DNA of 16,360 nt from Bog-756 sp043784065 (lineage in GTDB: Bacteria > Actinomycetota > Acidimicrobiia > Acidimicrobiales > RAAP-2). The notes below the pieces were generated by a model, which had not been told where the DNA came from, ran no database searches, and saw nothing but the letters and a program-made list of their open reading frames with translations. The DNA lies in NCBI GenBank assembly GCA_043784065.1, contig JAYVYR010000121.1:1-16360 (forward strand), in the 5' to 3' direction. How positions within the stretch are numbered: the stretch's first letter is position 1; each line of letters opens with the position of its first letter. Of the stretch, positions 1-6,980 are shown piece by piece. The translations under genes and the position numbers were made by a program.

Positions 1-330
1 GACCACTCGGATCGCTCCACGTTGGGGGAGTCGCTGCCCGACGCCACGGCCGGCCCAATGGACACCTTCGAGGTCAAAGAGACGAAGGAAGCCTTGGTCA
101 AGGCGGTCAGCGAGATGGCCGACCGAGAGAAAACCGTCCTTACGCTTTACTACTATGAAGGGCTTACCCTTGCCGAAATCGGCGACATCCTGGGCGTAAC
201 CGAGAGCAGAGTGTGTCAGATCCACACGAAAGCCGTGCTGCAGCTACGGGCCAAACTGGCTGACCGCCCCGAGGGCGCCGGCCGGGCATTGCGCAAAACC
301 AAGGCCGTCGCCACGCCCGCCACCACATAG
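1..330 (+). CDS. whiG: FliA/WhiG-type RNA polymerase sigma factor, C-terminal part (5' end outside window)
   Basis: The reading frame is open from base 1 and ends at TAG 328-330, giving 109 codons of the C-terminal end of a sigma-70 family protein. The segment reading MADREKTVLTLYYYEGLT, then LAEIGDILGVTESRV and CQIHTKAVLQLRAKL, is a typical region 4 helix-turn-helix that recognises the -35 element. The wording 'LYYYEGLTLAEIG' and 'ESRVCQIH.KA' matches the sigma-28 FliA/WhiG group better than the housekeeping sigma factor. A short basic tail follows. The position just upstream of rpsB matches the place of whiG in Streptomyces, which supports the WhiG name, but regions 1-3 are not in the window. 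Whether it governs motility, development or something else cannot be read here. Confidence 0.85.
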   Translation, partial: DHSDRSTLGESLPDATAGPMDTFEVKETKEALVKAVSEMADREKTVLTLYYYEGLTLAEIGDILGVTESRVCQIHTKAVLQLRAKLADRPEGAGRALRKTKAVATPATT

Positions 331-514
331 GGACGGCCTGTCGGCATCCCGTTCGAGGAGGCCGAGTGGAGGCCGAGGCGCTCGGGCAGTAGCATGAGCG
401 AATCCTGCCACCCGGTGGGAGTCCAAGCGGTATTTAGTCGCACCCGGCCGCGTCCACGGTCGCCCCTCTTGGGGGTGCTGCAGTCGGGAATCAACCGTCA
501 CGAGGAGCAGTCAC
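331..514 (+). promoter_or_regulatory. rpsB leader region with a possible promoter and a stem-loop
   Basis: This gap between the sigma factor stop and the rpsB start holds no credible gene. A weak promoter-like pair is TGGAGG at 367-372 and TAGCAT at 390-395, with a 17-base spacer; only three of six -35 bases match the consensus. Further on, 461-466 (CGCCCC) can pair with 472-477 (GGGGTG), including one G-U pair, around a five-base loop. This leaves about 25 bases before a good ribosome binding site, GAGGAG at 502-507. Leaders of rpsB operons are autoregulated by S2 in some bacteria, but I see no known S2-binding motif here. The promoter is tentative. Confidence 0.3.
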
Positions 515-1462
515 ATGGCCGTCATCAGCATGAAGCAACTGTTGGGCGCCGGTGTCCACTTCGGGCATCAGACCCGTCGATGGAACCCCAAGATGCGGCG
601 ATTCATCATCGGTGAGCGCAACGGGATCTACTTGATCGATCTCGAGCAGACGATGAAGGGTATCGAGGAGTCCTACGCCTACATCCGGGACCTCGTCGCC
701 GGTGGCGGAACTGTCCTCTTCGTGGGCACCAAGAAGCAGACCCAGGGCCCTGTGGCTGTCTACGCCGATGCATGCGGTATGCCCTACGTCAACGAGCGCT
801 GGCTCGGCGGGATGCTCACCAACTTCCAGACGGTCTCCACCCGGGTGAAGCGTATGAAGGAGTTCGAGGCAATGGAGAAGGCCGGCGACTTCGAGGCGAT
901 GCCGAAAAAGGAGGCCCTGCGCAACTCCCGTGAGCTTGAGAAGCTGCAGCGGAACTTGGGTGGCATCCGTGGCCTCGACAAGCTGCCTGACGCCATCTTC
1001 GTTATTGACACGAACAAGGAGCACATAGCGGTCACTGAGGCCAACAAGCTGGGTCTGCCCATCGTTGCCGTGGTTGACACCAATTGCGACCCGGACGTCA
1101 TCACCCACGTGATTCCGGGCAACGATGACGCCATCCGATCGGGTGCCCTACTCTGCCGGGTGGTGGCCGATGCAGTCACCGAGGGTCGATTCATTGCCCA
1201 GAACCGCCCGGCACCCGCCGCTAAGGCACCGGCCGCACCGGCTTCACCGGCCGTTCCTCGGGCACCGGTCGCACCTGTCGCCGTAACTCCGGCGCCGGCA
1301 GCACCGGTTGCCGAGACCCCGGCACCGGCCGAAACGGTCGCAACTGAGGTACCGGCAGCACCGGTTGCCGGTACCCCGGCACCGGCCGAAGCAGTTGCAA
1401 TTGAAGCACCGGCAGCACCGGTTGCCGAGACCCCCGCCGCCACTCTCACCGAAGGGGTCTGA
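515..1462 (+). CDS. rpsB: 30S ribosomal protein S2 with a repetitive Ala/Pro-rich C-terminal tail
   Basis: S2 is a 30S subunit protein at the head-body junction, needed for S1 binding in many bacteria. The ATG at 515 lies 7 bases after GAGGAG (502-507). The protein has 315 residues. Residues 1-230 are a complete S2 core: MAVISMKQLLGAGVHFGHQ, the RRWNPKM segment, GGTVLFVGTKKQ, NERWLGGMLTNF, and near the end PDAIFVIDTNKEHIAV and PIVAVVDTNCDP, all family hallmarks. From about residue 231 to the end the chain is low-complexity Ala/Pro/Val/Thr/Glu and contains a 19-residue tandem repeat. Such a tail is absent from the roughly 240-residue E. coli protein; Ala-rich tails are common in actinobacterial S2. 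tsf follows after two bases, so the pair is surely cotranscribed. Confidence 0.97.
   Translation: MAVISMKQLLGAGVHFGHQTRRWNPKMRRFIIGERNGIYLIDLEQTMKGIEESYAYIRDLVAGGGTVLFVGTKKQTQGPVAVYADACGMPYVNERWLGGMLTNFQTVSTRVKRMKEFEAMEKAGDFEAMPKKEALRNSRELEKLQRNLGGIRGLDKLPDAIFVIDTNKEHIAVTEANKLGLPIVAVVDTNCDPDVITHVIPGNDDAIRSGALLCRVVADAVTEGRFIAQNRPAPAAKAPAAPASPAVPRAPVAPVAVTPAPAAPVAETPAPAETVATEVPAAPVAGTPAPAEAVAIEAPAAPVAETPAATLTEGV
1295..1438 (+). repeat. 57-bp in-frame tandem repeat in the rpsB 3' end
   Basis: Copies begin at 1295, 1352 and 1409, each with the same start CCGGCAGCACCGGTTGCC. The first two are full 57-base units (19 codons) and match at 49 of 57 bases by my count; the third is cut short after about 26-30 bases by the end of the gene. 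The encoded unit starts PAAPVAETPAPAE or PAAPVAGTPAPAE. Because 57 is a multiple of three, changes in copy number would keep the frame. More degenerate Ala/Pro sequence lies just upstream, from about 1204. Confidence 0.9.
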
Positions 1463-1464
1463 CC

Positions 1465-2259
1465 GTGGCTGGATTCACCGCAAAGGATGTCCAGAAGCTT
1501 CGGCAGCTGACCGGGGTGGGCATGCTTGATGCCAAGCGCGGCCTCGAGGAAAATGATGGCGATATGGACAAGGCTGTCACCTGGCTCCGCGAGAACGGGC
1601 TCGCTAGCCAGGCCAAGCGGGCCGACCGTGAGGCTTCTGAAGGTGCAGTCGCCGTAGGAACCGCCGACAACGTGGTGGCCATCGTCCAGCTCCGCTCGGA
1701 AACTGACTTCGTGGCCAAATCCGATGAGTTCGTCGCCTTCGTGAGTGAACTCGCTGTCCTGGTTGCCGCCAAGGGGGTCGATGCCGTCAACGGTCGCAGC
1801 GACGAACTCGATTCGATGAAAGTGAAGTTGAAGGAGAATATCTCCCTTGGTCAAGTCGTTCGCATCGAGGCTCCTGGCGACGGTGCCGTCGACTCCTATC
1901 TCCACCTTCAGGCCGGTCGAGGTGTCAACGCCGTGGTCGTCGCCGTGGCCGGAGGTACCAAGGATCTGGCCCACGACATCGCCGCCCACATCGCATTCGC
2001 CCGCCCGCTGTACATCAACCGCGACGCCGTGCCGGAGGCTGACGTGGCCGCCGAGCGCGAGACCATCGAGAAGATTGCCCTCAATGAGGGTAAGCCCGAA
2101 GCATCGCTCTCGAAGGTTGTGGAAGGTCGGCTGAACGGTTGGTTCAAGGAGCGGGTCCTGCTCGATCAGCCCTACATCAAGGATGAGAAGCAGACCATCG
2201 CAAAGCTGCTCGGCGACGCCAAGGTGACGGAGTTCGCCCAGGTCGTCGTCGGCGACTGA
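1465..2259 (+). CDS. tsf: Translation elongation factor Ts
   Basis: EF-Ts is the cytoplasmic guanine-nucleotide exchange factor that releases GDP from EF-Tu. The start is GTG at 1465, two bases after the rpsB stop, with GAAGGGG (1451-1457) inside rpsB as its ribosome binding site. The 264 residues begin with the UBA-like EF-Tu-binding domain (KLRQLTGVGMLDAKRGLEE, residues 11-29, and DMDKAVTWLRENG). The core follows, with the diagnostic TDFVAKSDEF at residues 80-89, whose TDFVA contacts EF-Tu near the nucleotide site. Later segments IAAHIAFARPLY and LLDQPYIKD are also typical. The length is in the range of actinobacterial EF-Ts and somewhat shorter than the E. coli form. The downstream pyrH start directly abuts the stop codon, consistent with one transcript. 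Confidence 0.97.
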   Translation: MAGFTAKDVQKLRQLTGVGMLDAKRGLEENDGDMDKAVTWLRENGLASQAKRADREASEGAVAVGTADNVVAIVQLRSETDFVAKSDEFVAFVSELAVLVAAKGVDAVNGRSDELDSMKVKLKENISLGQVVRIEAPGDGAVDSYLHLQAGRGVNAVVVAVAGGTKDLAHDIAAHIAFARPLYINRDAVPEADVAAERETIEKIALNEGKPEASLSKVVEGRLNGWFKERVLLDQPYIKDEKQTIAKLLGDAKVTEFAQVVVGD

Positions 2260-2985
2260 GTGACGGTGGGTCAACGAAAGCGGATCGTTCTGAAGCTCTC
2301 CGGTGAGGCGCTGGCCTCGTCGGCATCTGACGAGACGATTGACGCCGCCGCAGTCGAGCAATTGGCCCGTGAGATCGCCCAGACGCGCGCCGAACTCGAT
2401 CTCGAACTGGCCGTGATGGTCGGCGGCGGCAACATCTGGCGGGGGACCACGGGAGCCGGCGCAGGCATGGACCGGGCCACGTCCGACACCATGGGGATGC
2501 TCGGTACGGTGATCAACGCCCTTGCCCTCCAAGACGCACTCGAGCACCACGGTCAGGCAACCCGCGTGCTGTCGGCCGTGCAGATGGCCGAGGTGGCTGA
2601 GCCCTACATTCGCCGCCGGGCGATCCGGCACCTTGAAAAGGGCCGGGTCGTGGTGTTTGCCGCCGGGATGGGCAACCCTTACTTCACCACTGACACCTCG
2701 GCCGCCCTTCGGGCCGCAGAGATCGAGGCCTCGTTGCTGTGCAAAGGGACCCACGGCGGGGTCGACGGCGTCTATTCCGCCGATCCTCGACTCGATCCCA
2801 CCGCCACCCGCTACGACGAAGTCTCCTTCATGGAGGTCGTGTCCAAAGACCTACGGGTGATGGACCTGACTGCGATCACGTTCTGCAAGGACAACGGGCT
2901 CCCGATCCGGGTCTTCGATCTGATGGAGCCGGGCAATATCCGCAAGGCCCTCAGCGGCGAGTCCATCGGGACCCTGGTCCGATGA
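2260..2985 (+). CDS. pyrH: UMP kinase
   Basis: PyrH phosphorylates UMP to UDP with ATP and belongs to the amino-acid-kinase fold; the bacterial enzyme is a regulated hexamer. The 241 residues show the phosphate-binding segment IVLKLSGEAL (9-18), VGGGNIWRG (54-62), the family signature DTMGMLGTVINALALQDALE (76-95), GNPYFTTDTSAALRAAEI (138-155), KGTHGGVDGVYSADPR (162-177) and VMDLTAITFC near the end. Length and motifs are complete. The GTG at 2260 follows the tsf TGA with no gap. A second in-frame GTG at 2266 would give MGQRKRIVLK and cannot be ruled out, and neither has a clear ribosome binding site. Translation is probably coupled to tsf. Confidence 0.97.
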   Translation: MTVGQRKRIVLKLSGEALASSASDETIDAAAVEQLAREIAQTRAELDLELAVMVGGGNIWRGTTGAGAGMDRATSDTMGMLGTVINALALQDALEHHGQATRVLSAVQMAEVAEPYIRRRAIRHLEKGRVVVFAAGMGNPYFTTDTSAALRAAEIEASLLCKGTHGGVDGVYSADPRLDPTATRYDEVSFMEVVSKDLRVMDLTAITFCKDNGLPIRVFDLMEPGNIRKALSGESIGTLVR

Positions 2986-3031
2986 ACCACCAGTTGAGGA
3001 CGGTTTCCGGGTGCGCCCGGGCGCCGATGAC

Positions 3032-3037
3032 TACGCT
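3032..3037 (+). promoter_or_regulatory. Possible -10 hexamer (TACGCT) for leaderless or short-leader frr
   Basis: TACGCT fits the TAnnnT -10 pattern and ends 9 bases before the frr ATG at 3047, and there is no convincing Shine-Dalgarno sequence before that ATG. No -35 match lies at the right distance. This could be an internal promoter giving a leaderless frr mRNA, as is frequent in actinobacteria, but the spacing is slightly long. Confidence 0.3.
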
Positions 3038-3046
3038 GGATCGTTA

Positions 3047-3616
3047 ATGGATGACGACCTGATGGCACTGGTGATTTCTGACGCCACCGAGCACATGTCC
3101 AAGGCGGTCGACCACACCCAGTCCGAATTCAGCGCCATCCGCACAGGACGGGCCACGCCCGCCCTGGTGGAGCACTTGAAGGTGGACTACTACGGCACGG
3201 AGACCGAACTCCGTCAGATGGCCGGGTTCAGTGTCCCAGAGGCCCGCCTCCTCGTCGTCTCGCCCTATGACAAGGGCTCGCTCGGAGCCATCGAGAAAGC
3301 GATCCAGAACTCCGATCTCGGCATCAACCCGTCGAATGACGGCACGGTGATCCGACTGTCGTTCCCTATTCCCACCGAGCAGCGCCGCAAGGAGCTGGTG
3401 AAGGTGGTGAAGCAGAAAGCCGAGGATGGACGGGTCACGGTCCGCAACATGCGCCGCACCGCCCGCCAGGAGCTCGAAGCGATGCAGAAGGATGGCGATC
3501 TGTCATCCGACGAGCTCGACCGGGTCGAGAAGGACCTCGACAAGGTCACGCAGGACAATGTGGCGGCAATCGACCGCCTGGTCGCTCACAAGGAGCAGGA
3601 GCTCCTCGAGATCTGA
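3047..3616 (+). CDS. frr: Ribosome recycling factor
   Basis: RRF splits the post-termination ribosome together with EF-G. From ATG 3047 the product is 189 residues, close to the usual 185. Family marks are FSAIRTGRATPALVEHLKVD, the KGSLGAIEKAIQNSDLGINP stretch of domain II, RLSFPIPTEQRRKELVK, and the C-terminal helix with DNVAAIDRLVAHKEQELLEI. The frame is open further upstream to GTG 3011, but residues encoded there have no counterpart in RRF and I reject that start. ATG 3062 (184 residues) is another possible start. It lies 61 bases after pyrH, with a possible -10 element between them; the order pyrH-frr is standard. Confidence 0.95.
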   Translation: MDDDLMALVISDATEHMSKAVDHTQSEFSAIRTGRATPALVEHLKVDYYGTETELRQMAGFSVPEARLLVVSPYDKGSLGAIEKAIQNSDLGINPSNDGTVIRLSFPIPTEQRRKELVKVVKQKAEDGRVTVRNMRRTARQELEAMQKDGDLSSDELDRVEKDLDKVTQDNVAAIDRLVAHKEQELLEI

Positions 3617-3677
3617 CAGCAGGCCGGGCGCAGGTCCGGCTGCGACACCGGGCCGGCTCACGGTCCGACAACGATAT

Positions 3678-3693
3678 GGGCCGGCTGCGGCCC
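3678..3693 (+). other. Small GC-rich hairpin just upstream of the cdsA ribosome binding site
   Basis: GGGCCG (3678-3683) and CGGCCC (3688-3693) form a perfect six-pair stem with a GCTG loop. It ends seven bases before the purine-rich cdsA binding site (3700-3709) and is not followed by a T run, so it is not a terminator. It could tune translation of cdsA or be incidental in such GC-rich DNA. GGGCCGGCT also occurs as a direct repeat at 3650-3658 and 3678-3686. Confidence 0.3.
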
Positions 3694-3717
3694 GTTCCTG
3701 GGGAGGAAGCGATCAAC

Positions 3718-5727
3718 GTGGAGCATGGCCCGGAGAGGCAGGACGGCGAGAAGGACGACGACGGAAGCCTTTCGCACCCCGACCCGTCGGGACCTTCGAC
3801 CGGGGGAGTCCGCATCATCGGTGCGGAAACTGCTGCGGACATCACCTCAGAGGTTCCCGTGGTCCCGCCCGCCCACATCTCGCCCGAGGCCTCCTCGCTT
3901 TCGTCGGTGAGGATCATCGACGAGCCTGGCCCCGATCCCGTGGACAAAGCACCCGAATCAACGCCGGCTGGCTCCACCGAGTTGCCGCATTGGACTGAGC
4001 CGGCCACCGGGCAAGTCCCGGCGGTGCTTGCCCGGGACGAGGGTGAAGCGAGTGCGATCCTGCCGCCTACGTGGCGGGAGGAGGACGCCGATTGGACGGC
4101 CCACGAGGAGGAGTTCGAGCCTTCAATGTTCAGCGACGACCGGGCCGCCCTCGGGGCTCTCGACGAGACACGGGCTACCGACGAGGAGCGCCGACCGTGG
4201 GAGTTCGACCTCGACTCCGTTCGCCCCGGCCAGCCCGGCCCAAGCGCGAAGTCGGCCCCGACGCAAGTGACGGACCCCATCACCGAACCCGTCGATATCG
4301 TCGGTTCCCCCGAGCCGAAGGCTGACCGTTCGGTCCCTTCGACACCCCGACCGGTGGCCACCGGTGACGTCACCTCGGTGATCATGGCCGCCGATGTCGC
4401 TGCGATGGGTGCCGCGGTGGCTGCAGGAGAGTCCGCCTCTGCCGCCGCCTCCGCGGCAGAGGGCACGGACGACATCGGTGTCGTGACCGACGATCTTGCC
4501 CGACCGTCCGGCAGCCCCCGGATGGGTCGGGCCCGTCGCAGCGGCCTGTTGCCCGCCCGACTGAAGGCCAAACGACCAGACGACGATGTCCTCGCATCGA
4601 CGGATCCGCTGGCCGGCGGGGCCTCCGTCGCCGACGTGCCGGGTGCCGGGCGACGGAAGCCCGGCCTTGCCGGCCTGGCCGCCGCCGACCGTGCTGCCGA
4701 ACACGAACAGGTGCTCGAACCGGTTGCGGTAGCGGCTACGAACGCCGCACCCGTCGAGGAGTCACGGGCCCGCCGGCGACTTCGCGGGCCTTCCGGACCG
4801 AGCGACCGACCGCTCCGCTCCAGCAGTAATCACTCGCCCACCGTGACCGGTGGCAGCCCGCCCGACCCGGCCGCACACCGTTCCGGTGGCAGCTCGGATG
4901 AGCAGGAAGGGGGCAGCACCGGCCTGCGCATCGGAACCGGCGTTGCGGTGGCGGTCGTCGCCCTCCTAGCGTTCAAGATCGGTACCGTTACCGCGGTGAT
5001 CCTGTGCCTCGTGGTGGTCACATTTGCTGCCGGCGAGGCCTTCGCCGTCCTCAAGAAGTCCGGCTGGCGGCCAGCCACCCTGCTCGGCTTGGTGGGCACC
5101 ATCTCGCTGATGGTCGGCGCATACAACAAAGGCATCGCCGCCCTTCCTCTTGTCCTGGTACTCATCACCGCCTTCACCCTCCTCTGGTACCTGTTCGGCA
5201 TCGAACGCGGTTCGGCCGTGGCTGGCACGGCTTCCACCATGCTGGTGATCGGATGGGTGGCGTTGCTCGGTTCCTACGCTGGGCTGCTCCTCGCACCGTC
5301 TTCCTTCCCGAACCGCCACGGCATCGCCTTCCTGCTCGGTGCCATCGTCGCCACAGTCGCCAACGATGTGGGCGCCTTGGTGGTCGGCCGCTGGATCGGT
5401 AGCCGGCAGCTCGCCCCCACGATCAGCCCGAACAAGACGTGGGAAGGACTGGCTGGCGGCGCGTTGTCTTCGATCCTGGTCTCGACAATCGTGATCGGGT
5501 CGTTCGTCCACCCTTGGACGCCAGCCAACGGCGCCCTGCTCGGTATCGTGGTGGCTGTCGTCGCACCGTTGGGCGACCTTTGCGAGTCGTTGCTCAAGCG
5601 GGATCTGCGCCTGAAGGACATGGGTACCCTGTTGCCCGGCCACGGAGGAGTCCTCGACAGGGTCGATGCCCTCCTGTTCGTGCTGCCTGCCACGTACTAC
5701 CTGGTGCGCGCGCTCAACATCGCTTGA
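3718..5727 (+). CDS. cdsA: Phosphatidate cytidylyltransferase with a roughly 400-residue disordered N-terminal extension
   Basis: CdsA is the membrane enzyme that makes CDP-diacylglycerol from phosphatidate and CTP, the branch point of phospholipid synthesis. I choose GTG 3718 because GGGGAGGAAG (3700-3709) precedes it; the in-frame ATG 3676 would add 14 residues but lacks a binding site. The product is 669 residues. The last 265 or so, with several hydrophobic segments from about residue 401, are a complete CdsA: SPNKTWEGLAGG (about 570-581), APLGDLCESLLKRDLRLKDMG (from about 617) and LLPGHGGVLDRVDALLF close to the end. Residues 1-400 are acidic, Pro/Ala/Ser-rich and soluble, with VRII appearing twice in the first 75 residues and an Ala-rich stretch near 225-245. 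They resemble no enzyme I recognise and almost triple the usual length. frr lies about 100 bases upstream. Confidence 0.93.
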   Translation: MEHGPERQDGEKDDDGSLSHPDPSGPSTGGVRIIGAETAADITSEVPVVPPAHISPEASSLSSVRIIDEPGPDPVDKAPESTPAGSTELPHWTEPATGQVPAVLARDEGEASAILPPTWREEDADWTAHEEEFEPSMFSDDRAALGALDETRATDEERRPWEFDLDSVRPGQPGPSAKSAPTQVTDPITEPVDIVGSPEPKADRSVPSTPRPVATGDVTSVIMAADVAAMGAAVAAGESASAAASAAEGTDDIGVVTDDLARPSGSPRMGRARRSGLLPARLKAKRPDDDVLASTDPLAGGASVADVPGAGRRKPGLAGLAAADRAAEHEQVLEPVAVAATNAAPVEESRARRRLRGPSGPSDRPLRSSSNHSPTVTGGSPPDPAAHRSGGSSDEQEGGSTGLRIGTGVAVAVVALLAFKIGTVTAVILCLVVVTFAAGEAFAVLKKSGWRPATLLGLVGTISLMVGAYNKGIAALPLVLVLITAFTLLWYLFGIERGSAVAGTASTMLVIGWVALLGSYAGLLLAPSSFPNRHGIAFLLGAIVATVANDVGALVVGRWIGSRQLAPTISPNKTWEGLAGGALSSILVSTIVIGSFVHPWTPANGALLGIVVAVVAPLGDLCESLLKRDLRLKDMGTLLPGHGGVLDRVDALLFVLPATYYLVRALNIA

Positions 5728-5747
5728 ACTTCGGGCAGGCTGGAGAG

Positions 5748-6980
5748 ATGAACCGCTCGACCGGAGGACCCGCAGCGCCGTCATCGATGGGCCTTGACAG
5801 GGTCGACTCCGCCTGCGAGGTGACCGTGGCCGTCGTAGGCTCCACCGGTTCGATCGGCACCCAGACGCTCGACGTGGTGGCCGAAGACCCGGGGCGCTTC
5901 CGGGTGGTCGCCCTGGGCGCTCAGCGTTCCGTGGACCTCCTGGTCGATCAGGCCCGTGCCGTCCGACCCGAAGTGGTGGCCATCGGCGATGCCACGTTGG
6001 CCCGCGAGCTGGCCGGTCGGCTGCCCATCGGCACCGAGGTACTGGCAGGCCCTGATGGGCTGGCCACCATTGCCACCCTGGCTGATGTGGTCGTCAATGG
6101 CGTGGTCGGCTTTGCCGGCCTGTCGGTCACGTTGGCTGCTCTCGAGGCCGGAAAGCGTCTGGCGCTAGCCAACAAAGAATCGATCATCGCCGGCGCCCCG
6201 GTGGTGGCTCGGGTACGCCATACCCCTGGCGCTCAGATCCTGCCCGTCGATTCCGAGCACTGCGCCATCCACCAGTGTCTTCGTTCGGGCCGGAGTGAGG
6301 ATGTCGCCCGACTGCTGCTGACCGCTTCGGGCGGTCCGTTCCGCGGCTCGACGCCGGACGAGCTGGCCTCAGTCGGCATCGAGCAGGCATTGACCCATCC
6401 GACCTGGTCGATGGGTCCGAAGATTACCGTGGACTCCTCCACGCTTATGAACAAGGGGCTCGAGGTCATCGAGGCGCACGAATTGTTCGGCATTCCGTAC
6501 GACGCCATCGACGTCGTGGTACACCCCCAGTCGATCGTCCATTCGATGGTCGAGTTTCGGGATGGTGCTGTCGTCGCTCAGCTGTCGCTGCCCGACATGC
6601 GCCTGCCCATCGGGTATGCGTTGTCCTATCCGGCCCGACTGGGGACCGCATTCGGTGCCATCGACTGGGCTCAGCTTTCGGTCCTCGAGTTCGAGCCGCC
6701 CGACCGAACCACCTTTCCCTGTCTCGACCTGGCCTACCGTGCGGGCCAGGCCGGCGACTTGGCTCCGGCCTGGCTGAACGCGGCCAACGAGGTGGCAGTG
6801 GAGGCCTTCCTGGCCGGCCGGATCTCCTGGGCGGCCATCTCCGAGGTGGTGGCCGGAACGCTCGACAGTTACGACGCTCCTGGTCTGGCGGTCGACCGCA
6901 CGGTGGACGAGGTCCTGGAGGCCGATGCTAGGGCCCGCCGACTTGCCTCCCGTGTGGTGGCCGGCCGGAGCGCGGCATGA
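5748..6980 (+). CDS. dxr: 1-deoxy-D-xylulose 5-phosphate reductoisomerase
   Basis: DXR converts 1-deoxyxylulose 5-phosphate to 2-C-methylerythritol 4-phosphate with NADPH and a divalent metal, the first committed MEP-pathway step. ATG 5748 gives 410 residues; the frame is open upstream into cdsA, but that part has no DXR similarity. NADPH-binding GSTGSIG is at 31-37 and LANKES at 140-145. The metal ligands are D168 and E170 (LPVDSEHCAIHQCL) and E239 (STLMNKGLE). Substrate-loop THPTWSMG (216-223), TASGGPF (192-198) and VVHPQSIVHSMVEF are intact. The N-terminal 25 residues before the Rossmann strand are a short extra. GGAG at 5742-5745 lies only two bases from the ATG, while CAGGCT at 5736-5741 could be a -10 for a leaderless start. 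The stop overlaps the next gene as ATGA. Confidence 0.97.
   Translation: MNRSTGGPAAPSSMGLDRVDSACEVTVAVVGSTGSIGTQTLDVVAEDPGRFRVVALGAQRSVDLLVDQARAVRPEVVAIGDATLARELAGRLPIGTEVLAGPDGLATIATLADVVVNGVVGFAGLSVTLAALEAGKRLALANKESIIAGAPVVARVRHTPGAQILPVDSEHCAIHQCLRSGRSEDVARLLLTASGGPFRGSTPDELASVGIEQALTHPTWSMGPKITVDSSTLMNKGLEVIEAHELFGIPYDAIDVVVHPQSIVHSMVEFRDGAVVAQLSLPDMRLPIGYALSYPARLGTAFGAIDWAQLSVLEFEPPDRTTFPCLDLAYRAGQAGDLAPAWLNAANEVAVEAFLAGRISWAAISEVVAGTLDSYDAPGLAVDRTVDEVLEADARARRLASRVVAGRSAA

Noticed and set aside
784..2754. Long 656-codon open frame on the minus strand across rpsB, tsf and pyrH
   Set aside because: It lies opposite three certain genes and its length follows from GC-rich codon usage; its translation shows no recognisable domain and has low-complexity stretches mirroring the S2 tail.
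3013..3024. 12-base perfect palindrome GCGCCCGGGCGC upstream of frr as an operator
   Set aside because: Palindromes of this length made only of G and C are expected several times by chance in 16 kb of such GC-rich DNA, and it does not recur elsewhere that I noticed.
3011..3046. Upstream GTG start for frr
   Set aside because: The 12 added residues do not belong to RRF, and the region contains the possible -10 element.
3546..4571. 341-codon minus-strand frame opposite the cdsA extension
   Set aside because: Ser/Arg/Ala-rich shadow of the plus-strand reading frame. The plus frame continues without a break into the CdsA domain and has a ribosome binding site.
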